Shown piece by piece: positions 1-7,295 of a stretch of 10,344 bases of DNA; position 1 is the stretch's first letter, and the number at the start of each line of letters is the position of its first letter. The stretch comes from Clostridiales bacterium. GTDB taxonomy: Bacteria; Bacillota; Clostridia; Oscillospirales; Oscillospiraceae. The DNA is taken from assembly GCA_003525905.1 (NCBI GenBank), contig DQIA01000126.1:1-10344 (forward strand), in the 5' to 3' direction. Position numbers and translations under genes: made by a program. The notes under the pieces were generated by a model, which saw nothing but the letters and a program-made list of their open reading frames with translations, had not been told where the DNA came from and searched no databases.

Positions 1-19
1 TTTTAATCAGGAATCAGTA

Positions 20-937
20 TTAAAGCTTGCCCAGCTCGCGGAGAACGCCGAGGGTGACGTCCAGCTCGGCTTCCGTTGCGGGAGCGAGCGGCAGGCGGGC
101 CGGCCCGAGCTTGATGCCCGTAACAGCCTCGATGGCCGGACGGAGCAGGGAGTTCGGCAGGATGCGGCCGTTCTGACCGGTGGTCTTGCAGAAGCGATAC
201 ATCGGAACAAAGAGCTCCTTGGCCTTCTCGTTCTCACCCTTCTCGAACGCCTCGAAGATCGCACGGATCTCGTGGCCGAAGATGTGAGCGCCGCCGGAGA
301 CGATGCCCATCGCGCCCTGCACGATCGTCGGCAGGAGCATGATGTCGTCGCCGTTGTAAACGACGAAGTTCGGATCGACCTTCTCGGTAGCCAGGAAGAA
401 ATCGGTGACCTGCGTCGGGTTGACACCGGCCTCGTCCTTCACGCCGACGATATTGGGGATGGCAGCCAGACGGCCGACGGTCTCCGCCTCGAGGTTGACG
501 CCGACGAAGATGGGGATGTTGTAGAGCATGATGTTCGCCTTTGTGTTCTCGGCGATCGTCTTATAATGCAGATACAGGCCTTCCTGCGTGGGCTTGTTGT
601 AGAACGGGCAGACGATGAGGGCCAGCTCGATGCCGAGGTCATAGGCCTTGTTCGTCAGGGCGATGGTCTCCTTCGTGGAGGCGCAGCCGGTGCCTGCAAT
701 GACGGGCTTACGGCCTGCGGAAGCCTTCACGGCGGTCTCGAACAGCTTCACGCGCTCGTCGAACGTCAGCAGGGAAGCTTCGCCGGTGGTGCCGGTGACG
801 ATAAGGGAGTCGCAGAGGTCGTTCGTGATGACGTACTCGATCAGCTCGGCATACTTGCCATAGTCGATCTCTTCGTTTTCGTCATAGGGGGTGATGAGCG
901 GGAGCAGAATCTTGCCGTATTTCTTCTGGAAGTCCAT
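20..937 (-). CDS. DHDPS/NAL-family class I aldolase or lyase (copy 1)
   Basis: A 305-residue cytosolic protein of the dihydrodipicolinate synthase / N-acetylneuraminate lyase family: TIM-barrel enzymes that form a Schiff base between lysine and pyruvate or another 2-oxo acid. Family motifs are present in order: GTTGE at residues 49-53, FYNKPTQEGLY at 112-122 (Tyr113 matches E. coli DapA Tyr107), catalytic Tyr139 in YNIP, and Schiff-base Lys167 in GVKDE. The C-terminal GPARLPL segment and the length are normal. The residue matching DapA Arg138, which binds the carboxylate of aspartate semialdehyde, is Phe144, so lysine biosynthesis is unlikely; a 2-oxo-acid aldolase role (KDG-, HOGA- or NAL-like) fits better. 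The start is supported by AGGAGG at 948-953, 10 nt upstream. It is the last gene of the set, separated from the larA-like gene by 391 bp that hold an inverted-repeat element. Family is sure; substrate is unknown. Confidence 0.93.
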   Translation of the reverse strand: MDFQKKYGKILLPLITPYDENEEIDYGKYAELIEYVITNDLCDSLIVTGTTGEASLLTFDERVKLFETAVKASAGRKPVIAGTGCASTKETIALTNKAYDLGIELALIVCPFYNKPTQEGLYLHYKTIAENTKANIMLYNIPIFVGVNLEAETVGRLAAIPNIVGVKDEAGVNPTQVTDFFLATEKVDPNFVVYNGDDIMLLPTIVQGAMGIVSGGAHIFGHEIRAIFEAFEKGENEKAKELFVPMYRFCKTTGQNGRILPNSLLRPAIEAVTGIKLGPARLPLAPATEAELDVTLGVLRELGKL

Positions 938-963
938 GTCAGTATTTCCTCCTGTTTTTTCTT

Positions 964-1182
964 GGTATCCTCTGGATCAATCCCCTGCGGCGGCTGCCGG
1001 AGCTTTTTCGCCAATTCATCGGTTCGGAAAGTTTGAGGTATTGCGCAGCCGTTGGCGGCTTTGCCGCCTTACGGATGCGGCATGCCCCTTGCGGGTACAC
1101 AAAGTACATCCGCACTTTCCAAACCTCGCCTTGACAAAAAATCTCTCGCCATCCGTTCTTGCGGATTGATTCAGAGGATACC
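964..1182. repeat. MITE-like inverted-repeat element, 219 bp
   Basis: The ends are 20-bp terminal inverted repeats: GGTATCCTCTGGATCAATCC at 964-983 matches the reverse complement of 1163-1182 at 19 of 20 positions. A second nested pair, 1021-1032 against 1114-1125, matches at 11 of 12. The sequence between these pairs also shows weaker similarity across the two arms, so the whole unit is an imperfect palindrome. At the centre is a hairpin with ggcggc at 1054-1059 and gccgcc at 1063-1068, flanked by CCGT/ACGG. A run of six T lies just outside each end (955-960 and 1184-1189) and could be a target-site duplication. There is no ORF of note inside. It looks like a non-autonomous mobile element, or a large structured RNA in the leader of the downstream aldolase gene. 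I do not recognise the family. Confidence 0.6.
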
Positions 1183-1233
1183 CTTTTTTAATTTTTATAA
1201 TTTTGGTTAACGCGTTTCATTACAATGGGGATG

Positions 1234-1316
1234 CCGCCGCACTTCGGCGGGTGCTTTCCTCCCCTCGCCGGCCGGCAGCCGCTAATGCCAGCCGGCGCCG
1301 AGGCCCAGTGCCTCGG
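1234..1316. other. Cluster of GC-rich hairpins downstream of the larA-like gene
   Basis: Three short inverted repeats follow the larA-like stop codon. They are CCGAGGC/GCCTCGG at 1298-1304 and 1310-1316 (7 bp, 5-nt loop), GCCGGC at 1271-1276 with 1291-1296 (6 bp), and CCGCCG/CGGCGG at 1234-1239 and 1245-1250 (6 bp). None is followed by a T-tract in the minus-strand direction, so this is not a classical intrinsic terminator. It could stabilise the 3' end of the larA-like message or weaken read-through into the last aldolase gene. The rest of this gap, 1183-1233, is AT-rich and holds an 8-bp palindrome AACGCGTT at 1209-1216. I could not find a convincing promoter for the aldolase there. Confidence 0.45.
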
Positions 1317-1328
1317 TTCCCGGGGAGA

Positions 1329-2606
1329 TCAGCGCAGTTCTTTGACGTTGCCCTCTTCGTCGAAAATGACTTCCATCGGCTCGGAGACGACCGTCACATT
1401 GTCGAGCGCCTCAGCATCCGGGATCAGGGCTTCGGAAATATAGAATTCAGAAAGCGACAGGGTATTCTTGAGCCAGACGATGCGCGGGCCCTTTTCCCAG
1501 TCGCAGTCCGTGGCAGTACGCAGCGCAAACTGCATGGCGGTGCGGTCGCTCGGCATAACGGCGGGCAGGCGCACGGCCAGCGGCTCCGCCGCGGTGATGC
1601 CGTTCGGATAGGTCTGTTCAAAGTCGATCTTGCGGTACAGGCGCTGCGTCGTCACGTCGGCGCTGCCGAGGCCGCCGAAGTTGCCGTGGGATTTGTCCGT
1701 CAGGTCAAACACGGCGATGCGCTGGAAGAACGGGCGGCTGATGCCGAGGACCGGAGAACGGCCCGTGACGTTCGGGTCCATGCCCGCGCCGCTGATATCC
1801 TTGCCGGTCTCGTCGACAAACAGGATGTCCGCCTGGTCAAACGGGACCTTTGCCATTCGGCTCTTGGCGTACTCCAGCAGGGGCGGCTCCTCCTCGAGAA
1901 TGCGCCCGGCCGGGATGGCCTCGATGCGGCAGGTCTGGTGATAGGCATTCTCGATGAGGCCGATGGCAAACATGTTCGGCTTCTTCTCGATAATGGCGCC
2001 CGCGAATTCCTTGACATTGGCAGCCATGCTCTTGAAGCCAAGCTTGTGGCACTGATATGCGCCGTGCTGCTTGCCCATGCCGATGACGAGCATTTTGCAG
2101 ATGCCGCTCTCGACCTCGCCGCGGAAGTCCGTGTGGGCCTTGATGCGGCCGACGGGGATGAGGAAGTCCGCCGCATTGGCGAACTTGTCCAGATGGATCT
2201 CCAGGCCGCTCTTGGAGTGCGCGATCACCTCAGTATCCATGGAGGCGCGGATCGGAGCGCCCATGGCCTCCTCCGTCACGCCGTAGCCCTCGATGATGCC
2301 GCGCTGACCCTCAGCCTTGGCGCCCGCGTGGCTGCCCATGGCGGGGATGATAAACGGGTGTGCGCCGACCGACTTGACCTGATTGCAGATCGCACGGATG
2401 ATGCGGGCGATATTGGCCACATCACGGCTGCCCGCGGTAATGCAGACACTGTCGCCGGGCTTGATGCGGTCGAGCGTGCCCTCGCGGCGCATAGCCTGCG
2501 CAACGGCGCCCTCGATGTCATCGATATGGCTGTGGTCCATCTCATGACGGACGCGGACAAATTTCGGGATCTGGTTATCAGCCAGCAGTTGATCAAAGAT
2601 ATTCAT
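1329..2606 (-). CDS. LarA-like (lactate racemase / DUF2088-type) protein
   Basis: A 425-residue cytosolic protein resembling LarA, the lactate racemase that carries a nickel-pincer nucleotide cofactor on a lysine. Candidate counterparts of LarA's key residues appear in the right order: Arg61 in GSRD, His93 in MGSHAG (LarA His108), His158 in RIKAHTD (His174), Lys171 in GICKML (the cofactor-bearing Lys184) and His181 in GKQHGA (His200). The length matches the family. LarA homologues are a broad group of 2-hydroxyacid racemases and epimerases, so lactate need not be the substrate. The cofactor-making genes larB, larC and larE are not in the window. The start is backed by GGAGG at 2614-2618, 7 nt upstream, with a perfect hairpin just before it. 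Placement beside a 2-hydroxyacid dehydrogenase supports a C2 racemase or epimerase role. The residue matches come from motif comparison by eye, not from an alignment. Confidence 0.72.
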   Translation of the reverse strand: MNIFDQLLADNQIPKFVRVRHEMDHSHIDDIEGAVAQAMRREGTLDRIKPGDSVCITAGSRDVANIARIIRAICNQVKSVGAHPFIIPAMGSHAGAKAEGQRGIIEGYGVTEEAMGAPIRASMDTEVIAHSKSGLEIHLDKFANAADFLIPVGRIKAHTDFRGEVESGICKMLVIGMGKQHGAYQCHKLGFKSMAANVKEFAGAIIEKKPNMFAIGLIENAYHQTCRIEAIPAGRILEEEPPLLEYAKSRMAKVPFDQADILFVDETGKDISGAGMDPNVTGRSPVLGISRPFFQRIAVFDLTDKSHGNFGGLGSADVTTQRLYRKIDFEQTYPNGITAAEPLAVRLPAVMPSDRTAMQFALRTATDCDWEKGPRIVWLKNTLSLSEFYISEALIPDAEALDNVTVVSEPMEVIFDEEGNVKELR

Positions 2607-2620
2607 GCGTTATCCTCCGC

Positions 2621-2643
2621 CGTGCCCCGGAAACCGGGGCACG
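2621..2643. other. Perfect intercistronic hairpin before the larA-like gene
   Basis: CGTGCCCCGG at 2621-2630 and its exact reverse complement at 2634-2643 form a 10-bp, almost all G-C stem with a 3-nt loop. On the minus-strand transcript it ends two nucleotides before the ribosome binding site of the larA-like gene and follows the dehydrogenase stop codon closely. No T-tract follows, so termination is unlikely. Message stabilisation, a processing boundary or translational control are more likely. Confidence 0.7.
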
Positions 2644-2659
2644 GACTTCATGCAGTCAA

Positions 2660-3793
2660 TTACGCCTCTTCAGGGATGAGGTAATCCTTGATGTTGATGC
2701 CCTTCTTGACGCAGTACTTCTCGATCTCGGCATAGGTCGCAGGATTGATGCCGACGCCGTGCGCCAGAACGTCCTTCTCGGCGTCCGCTTCCTTGTCACC
2801 GTGGACATAGACGCGGCTCTGGCCCTCGGCCGGCTCTGCATCGCGCATGCTCTGCAGGTACTCGGACAGGCGGCGGTTCGTCTCTTCCTTATCGCCGAAC
2901 AGGGAGTAGTCAATGGCAGCGAAGAAGTGGCAGCACTTCTCCTTATCCTTCGTCACGCGGACGCCCTTGCTGACGGCGCCGTGGGACATGACCGCGCACA
3001 TGATGTCGACGAGCAGCGCCAGGCCATAGCCCTTGTGGCCGCCGAAGAGCATGCCTTCGCCGCCCATGGGCATGATGCCGCCGCGGGTCTTCTCGGTGTA
3101 AGCGGGGTTGGACTTGTTGTCGCGGATACGCAGGAAGACGTTCGGGTCGAGGCAGGTCGTGCCGGTCTCGTCAACGAGCATGCCGGGCTGCAGCTCATGG
3201 CCGATCTTGGCATAGACCTCCATCTTGCCGCAGGTCATGACGGACGTTGCGAAGTCCATGTGGAACGGATGCGGGTCGGCGGGGATGGTCACGGCGATGG
3301 GGTTCGTGCCGAACATCGGCTCGCGGGCGTAGGTCGGGACGACGAGCGCCTCGGCATTCGTCATGGACACGCCCATGAGGCCCTGCTTGGCAGCCATCAT
3401 GGAATAGTAACCGGCAATACCGAAATGGTTGGAGTTACGGACGCTGACCATGCCGACGCCGTACTTTTTGGCTTTGTCGATGGCGAGCTGCATGCCCTGA
3501 ATACTGGCAAGCTGACCCATGCCGTCGTGCGCGTCGATGACAGCCATGCTCAGGCGGTCCTCTACGACCTCGGGCTTTGCATCGACCTTGATGCGGCCGA
3601 TATCGATGCCGAACGGATAAAGGGTCAGGCGGTTGACGCCGTGGGACTCGACGCCAAAGCGGTCGGAGGTCAGGATGACGTCAGCGACCTTCTCGCTGTC
3701 TTCCCGGCTGAAGCCGTAGCGGATGAACATTTCCACGGCCAGCTCATAGAGCTTTTTATAATTGTATCGGGTATAATGGCTCTTGTCCTGCAT
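2660..3793 (-). CDS. Ldh_2-family NAD(P)-dependent 2-hydroxyacid dehydrogenase
   Basis: A 377-residue oxidoreductase of the malate/L-lactate dehydrogenase (Ldh_2, YlbC/AllD/ComC/DpkA) family, which is unrelated to classical Rossmann-fold lactate dehydrogenases. Members oxidise 2-hydroxyacids to 2-oxo acids or reduce cyclic imino acids with NAD(P)H. Family motifs are clear: GVESHGVNRL at residues 47-56 with the conserved His51, RNSNHFGIAGYY at 119-130 with His123, FGTNPIA at 161-167, MDFATS at 179-184 and GGHKGYGLALLVD at 251-263. It is slightly longer than most members because of a charged C-terminal tail. The start has AAGGAG nine nucleotides upstream. It lies 26 nt downstream of livF, so it is probably co-transcribed with the transporter, and 53 nt before the larA-like gene. 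Neighbouring racemase and aldolase genes favour a role as the oxidising step of a hydroxyacid pathway. The substrate is not identifiable; an imino-acid (pyrroline or piperideine carboxylate) reductase is the main alternative. Confidence 0.9.
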   Translation of the reverse strand: MQDKSHYTRYNYKKLYELAVEMFIRYGFSREDSEKVADVILTSDRFGVESHGVNRLTLYPFGIDIGRIKVDAKPEVVEDRLSMAVIDAHDGMGQLASIQGMQLAIDKAKKYGVGMVSVRNSNHFGIAGYYSMMAAKQGLMGVSMTNAEALVVPTYAREPMFGTNPIAVTIPADPHPFHMDFATSVMTCGKMEVYAKIGHELQPGMLVDETGTTCLDPNVFLRIRDNKSNPAYTEKTRGGIMPMGGEGMLFGGHKGYGLALLVDIMCAVMSHGAVSKGVRVTKDKEKCCHFFAAIDYSLFGDKEETNRRLSEYLQSMRDAEPAEGQSRVYVHGDKEADAEKDVLAHGVGINPATYAEIEKYCVKKGINIKDYLIPEEA

Positions 3794-3819
3794 GATAAAA
3801 CACTCCTTTTGATCAGTAG

Positions 3820-4533
3820 TTACTTGCCCAGATAGGCAGTGCGGATCGACTCGCTGGCGAGCAGCTTCTTGCTCTCGCCCTCGTCAACGATGACGCCGTT
3901 TTCCAGAACGTAGCTGCGGTGCGAGATGCTCAGCGCCATGTAGGCGTTCTGCTCGACCAGCAGCACAGGGATATTGGCCTTTTCATTGACGCGGGAAATG
4001 ATATCGAACACCTCGTCAACAATGATGGGGGCGAGGCCGAGGGACGGCTCGTCCATCATCAGCAGCTTCGGGCTGAGCATCAGGCCGCGTGCGATGGCGA
4101 CCATCTGCTGCTCGCCGCCGGAGAGGGTACCGGCCTTCTGCTTTTTGCGCTCATAGAGGCGGGGGAAGAGCTCATACATCTCGTTGAGCTTGTCCGCCTT
4201 TTCCTTCGCGCTCATGTGCAGGGTATAGGCACCCATTTCCATATTTTCCAGCACGGTCATGCCCGGGAAGATCTCACGGCCCTCGGGGACATAGCTGATG
4301 CCGCGCTTGACGATATGGTGGGTCTTCTTGGCCTGGATCTCTTCATCCTGCCAGACGATCTTGCCGTTCTTGGCGGGGACGAGGCCCATGATGCTCTTCA
4401 TGAGGGTCGTCTTGCCTGCGCCGTTCGCGCCGATGATGGAAATGATCTCGCCGGGATTGATCTCGACGTTGATGTCATACAGGGCCTGGATCTGGCCGTA
4501 GTATACATCGCAGTGCTCCATTTTAAAGAACAT
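3820..4533 (-). CDS. livF: LivF-type ABC transporter ATPase
   Basis: A 237-residue ATP-binding subunit of a branched-chain-amino-acid-type (HAAT family) importer, acting at the inner face of the membrane with LivG. Walker A is GANGAGKTT at residues 35-43, the signature LSGGEQQ at 137-143 and Walker B LLMMDEP at 157-163. The switch position is Gln195 in VEQN rather than His, which is normal for LivF. Only three nucleotides (TCC) separate the livG stop from this ATG, and the ribosome binding site AAGGAG lies inside the end of livG, so translation is probably coupled. HAAT systems carry amino acids but also urea, amides and organic acids, so the name fixes the transporter family, not the substrate. 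Confidence 0.95.
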   Translation of the reverse strand: MFFKMEHCDVYYGQIQALYDINVEINPGEIISIIGANGAGKTTLMKSIMGLVPAKNGKIVWQDEEIQAKKTHHIVKRGISYVPEGREIFPGMTVLENMEMGAYTLHMSAKEKADKLNEMYELFPRLYERKKQKAGTLSGGEQQMVAIARGLMLSPKLLMMDEPSLGLAPIIVDEVFDIISRVNEKANIPVLLVEQNAYMALSISHRSYVLENGVIVDEGESKKLLASESIRTAYLGK

Positions 4534-4536
4534 GGA

Positions 4537-5319
4537 TCATTCTCCTTCCATACCGATCTTGTAACGGTCGCCAAGGTAAGCCCGGATGACTTCGGGGTCG
4601 TTCTGGATCTCGGTGGGCGTGCCCTCCGCGATCTTGGCGCCGTGGTTGATGACCGTGATGACGTGGCTGATGTTCATGATGATATCCATGTTGTGCTCGA
4701 TGAGCAGGATATCCTTGCCGGACTCATAGACCTTCTTGATAATGGCCACGAATTCGGCGCGTTCGTTCGGGTTCAGGCCCGCAGCCGGCTCATCGAGGAG
4801 GATGAGGGTCGGATCGATCATCAGCGTGCGCGCCAGCTCCGTCATCTTCTGGCGGCCGTAGGGCAGGTTGCCGACGGTACGGTCGGCGTACTGCTCGATA
4901 CCGATGAAGCGCATGATCTCCATCGCCTTCTCGCGCAGCTCCTCCTCCTCGCGCTTCGTTTTGAACGGGTCGACGAGGAAACGGGCGAAGTTCATCTTCG
5001 CATGGAGCTGGCCGCCGATCATGACGTTCTCCAGCGCGGTCATGGAGCGGAACAGCTTCAGGTTCTGATACGTTCTGCCCATGCCGGCCGCGGCGATCTT
5101 ATGCATCTTCCAGCCGGTGATGTCTTTGTCGTTAAAATAGATCTTGCCTGAGGTCACCGGGAAGGAACCGTTGATCATATTGATCGAGGTCGACTTGCCG
5201 GAGCCGTTCGGGCCGATGAGCGCGTGGATCTGGCGCTCCTTGACCTCAAAGGAGAGGTCGTTGACTGCGACCAGGCCGCCGAAGCGCTTGGTCACATGCT
5301 CCAATCTCAGTACGGACAT
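4537..5319 (-). CDS. livG: LivG-type ABC transporter ATPase
   Basis: A 260-residue ATP-binding partner of LivF. Walker A is GPNGSGKST at residues 36-44. The signature is the degenerate LPYGRQK at 152-158, as usual in LivG. Walker B is LILLDEP at 172-178 and the switch His209 lies in EHN. The long insert between Walker A and the signature and the C-terminal AEGTPTEI segment followed by PEVIRAYLG are typical of LivG. The start follows the livM stop by three nucleotides, again TCC, with AAGGAGG inside the end of livM, which suggests coupled translation. Confidence 0.95.
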   Translation of the reverse strand: MSVLRLEHVTKRFGGLVAVNDLSFEVKERQIHALIGPNGSGKSTSINMINGSFPVTSGKIYFNDKDITGWKMHKIAAAGMGRTYQNLKLFRSMTALENVMIGGQLHAKMNFARFLVDPFKTKREEEELREKAMEIMRFIGIEQYADRTVGNLPYGRQKMTELARTLMIDPTLILLDEPAAGLNPNERAEFVAIIKKVYESGKDILLIEHNMDIIMNISHVITVINHGAKIAEGTPTEIQNDPEVIRAYLGDRYKIGMEGE

Positions 5320-5322
5320 GGA

Positions 5323-6312
5323 TCAGCCCTCCTTCTGCGTTTTCTTCCGGCCGGCGAAGAAGGCGGCAGCCTTTTTCTTGAGCTGGGAGAACAGGTGAGA
5401 CAGGCCGAGCGGGTACACCAGCAGGAGCAGCAGCGCGATGCCGTAGAACACGAGCTGATAATAGTCGCCCATGAAGCGCAGCAGCTCGGGCAGGATCGTG
5501 ACGAGGATGGCGCCGATGATCATGCCGGAGGTCGAGCCGATGCCGCCCAGCATCAGCATAACAACGAACTTCGTGCCGTTGTCGGTGGTGAAGGTCGTCG
5601 GAGCAACGTACTGCATGACCCAGGTGTAGAACACACCGGCCAGGCAGCCGAGGATCGTGGCGATGAGGAAGGCCATGAGCTTGAGCTTCGTCACGCTCAG
5701 GCCGACGGACTCGACTGCCTCGGGGTTATCGCGGACAGCCTTGAGCGCGCGGCCGTACTTGGACTTCGTCAGGCGCACGGAGAAGATGATCAGCAGGATC
5801 GCAATGACCAGAATGAAATAGTACAGCTGCGCCTGCGTCTCAAAAACAATACCGAAAATATTCGGCTTTGCAATGTCCTTGACGCCCATAGCGCCGCCGG
5901 TCAGCCACTGCATGCTGTTAGCCAGCGAGTAGACGATCTGTGCAACGGACATGGTAGTCAGGGACAGGAAGATGCCGCTGACGCGGAGGCTCGGGTAGCC
6001 GAGCATGAAGCCGACAAGAACGGCGACGACCAGAGCGGCCAGCAGGCCGACGAGGTTCGTCGAGCCGGTCGCCTGCGAGATCAGGGCCGACGTATAGGAG
6101 CCGAGGGCTACGAGGGCGATGGTGCCGAGGTTCGTCTGGCCCGCCAGACCCATGACCACGTTCAGGCCGAGAACGGCGACGAGGTTGATGAGCGTCTGGC
6201 TGAAAAGCTGGATGTAATAGTTTGTGGAGTAGATCATGGGCAGGACGACAGCCACAACCAGCATGATCACGGGCAGGATCAGGGAAGTTACCGAAATCTT
6301 TTTGCGTTTCAT
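5323..6312 (-). CDS. livM: LivM-type ABC transporter permease
   Basis: A hydrophobic permease of about 329 residues with roughly eight to ten membrane helices, pairing with LivH to form the channel. Family marks are GLAGQTNLGTIALVALGSY in the N-terminal third, the ATPase-contacting loop GRALKAVRDNPEAVESVG, and MLGGIGSTSGMIIGA near the C-terminus. The tail is strongly basic (KKK and RKK clusters) and probably cytosolic. Two ATGs lie two codons apart, at 6318 and 6312. The AAAGGGG Shine-Dalgarno is only 2 nt from the first but 8 nt from the second, so I chose 6312; the longer form would add Met-Glu. It begins 19 nt after the livH stop and runs to within 3 nt of livG. Confidence 0.93.
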   Translation of the reverse strand: MKRKKISVTSLILPVIMLVVAVVLPMIYSTNYYIQLFSQTLINLVAVLGLNVVMGLAGQTNLGTIALVALGSYTSALISQATGSTNLVGLLAALVVAVLVGFMLGYPSLRVSGIFLSLTTMSVAQIVYSLANSMQWLTGGAMGVKDIAKPNIFGIVFETQAQLYYFILVIAILLIIFSVRLTKSKYGRALKAVRDNPEAVESVGLSVTKLKLMAFLIATILGCLAGVFYTWVMQYVAPTTFTTDNGTKFVVMLMLGGIGSTSGMIIGAILVTILPELLRFMGDYYQLVFYGIALLLLLVYPLGLSHLFSQLKKKAAAFFAGRKKTQKEG

Positions 6313-6331
6313 TTCCATTACCCCTTTCCCA

Positions 6332-7201
6332 TCAGACTTTGTGGCGCATGAAGCCGCCCGGACGGATCAGCAGCACGACGATCAGGAACACGAAGGCAAC
6401 GATGTCCTTGTAGACCGTGGGGATGACCAGAATGGCCAGGGACTCGACCACGCCAATGAGAAGGCCGCCGAGGATCGTGCCGGGGATGTAGCCGAAGCCG
6501 CCGACGATACCGGCTGCCCAGCCCTTCAGGCCGATCATGTTGGACATGGTCAGGCTGATGGTGAACAGCGGGATGGTCAGGACGCCGATGATACCGCAGA
6601 TGACGCAGCTCAGGCCGGTCGTAATATTGATGCTGCGGTCGATGTCGATGCCCATGATGGCCGCGGCCGTCTTGTTCTGCGCAACGCAGCGCATGGCCTT
6701 GCCGGGCTTCGTGAGCTTCAGGAACATCTGAAGCGCGATGATCAGAAGGATGGCCACAACGATGATATATCCATACGCCTTGGCAAAGACGAAATCGCCG
6801 ATTTTGATTACGCCGGTCAGGAAGCCGGGAATCGTGAAGGAGTAGGGACCGTAGATCAGACGCAGGGCCTCGGAAATGACCTTGGCAAAAATCTGGGTGC
6901 CCACAATGGAATACATGGTCAGCGGCATATTGCGCAGGGGGTTGAAGATGGTGGCGGAGATCAGACAGCCGAGCACGAACATCACGAGGAGCGTGCAGAG
7001 GATGCTCAGCCAGATGGGCCAGCCGAGGCCGACAACGAAGGTCCCGCCGAAAACGAAGGCGGCAGTGGTGATCAGCATATTATGTGCAACGTTCAGCAGG
7101 CCGGAGGACTGCCAGACCAGCGTATATTCCACGCCGACCAGAGCGTACACGAAGCCGAGGGCAACACCTGTGATCAGCAGCTGCAGGATAGTTTCAAGCA
7201 T
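6332..7201 (-). CDS. livH: LivH-type ABC transporter permease
   Basis: A 289-residue integral membrane permease, the partner of LivM. It shows the family pattern of an early VYALVGVEYTLVWQSSGLLN segment, the cytosolic ATPase-contacting loop PGKAMRCVAQNKTAAAIMGID, and the late GWAAGIVGGFGYIPGTILGG segment. An in-frame ATG at 7240 would add 13 residues, but that ATG lies within a strong hairpin and has no ribosome binding site. The ATG at 7201 has AAGGGAGG five nucleotides upstream and gives a normal LivH N-terminus, so it is preferred. It follows the binding-protein gene after a hairpin-bearing gap, a common arrangement where the binding protein is needed in excess over the permeases. Confidence 0.93.
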   Translation of the reverse strand: MLETILQLLITGVALGFVYALVGVEYTLVWQSSGLLNVAHNMLITTAAFVFGGTFVVGLGWPIWLSILCTLLVMFVLGCLISATIFNPLRNMPLTMYSIVGTQIFAKVISEALRLIYGPYSFTIPGFLTGVIKIGDFVFAKAYGYIIVVAILLIIALQMFLKLTKPGKAMRCVAQNKTAAAIMGIDIDRSINITTGLSCVICGIIGVLTIPLFTISLTMSNMIGLKGWAAGIVGGFGYIPGTILGGLLIGVVESLAILVIPTVYKDIVAFVFLIVVLLIRPGGFMRHKV

Positions 7202-7228
7202 TGCTTTCCTCCCTTTCTTGCTAATGTA

Positions 7229-7265
7229 AAGGCCGTCCAACCAGTTTATCCAGTTGGACGGCCTT
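7229..7265. other. Intercistronic hairpin between the binding protein and livH
   Basis: AAGGCCGTCCAAC at 7229-7241 and its perfect reverse complement at 7253-7265 make a 13-bp stem with an 11-nt loop. It begins 30 nt after the binding-protein stop codon on the minus strand. Only a short T run (TTT then ACATT) follows, so it would be at most a leaky terminator. Such hairpins often protect the upstream binding-protein message and lower permease expression; that role is inferred here. Confidence 0.7.
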
Positions 7266-7295
7266 GGAAGAGTCTAAAAACCTATTTCGTTTCGA

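Noticed and set aside
20..937. Calling this gene dapA (lysine biosynthesis)
   Set aside because: The Arg138 counterpart is Phe, and the neighbours are transport and hydroxyacid enzymes, not lysine-pathway genes.
1205..1222. AACGCGTT palindrome as a LacI or CcpA (cre) operator
   Set aside because: The bases around the 8-bp core do not fit the cre consensus, and no promoter is evident beside it.
1184..1225. Possible separate promoter for the last aldolase in the AT-rich stretch
   Set aside because: TTATAA-type -10 matches exist, but no acceptable -35 hexamer lies 16-19 bp away on the minus strand.
1203..2684. Long plus-strand open frame of 493 codons opposite the larA-like gene
   Set aside because: It runs antisense to a gene with clear family motifs, has no recognisable domain, and has the Ala/Asp/Val/His-rich composition expected from the reverse frame of GC-rich coding DNA. 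The same applies to the long plus-strand frames at 272-1036, 2759-3835, 3919-5151, 5224-6351, 6236-7342, 7362-8528 and 8562-9590.
7202..7240. Upstream livH start at 7240
   Set aside because: The ATG lies in the hairpin 7229-7265 and has no ribosome binding site, while the ATG at 7201 has AAGGGAGG at good spacing and gives a normal LivH N-terminus.
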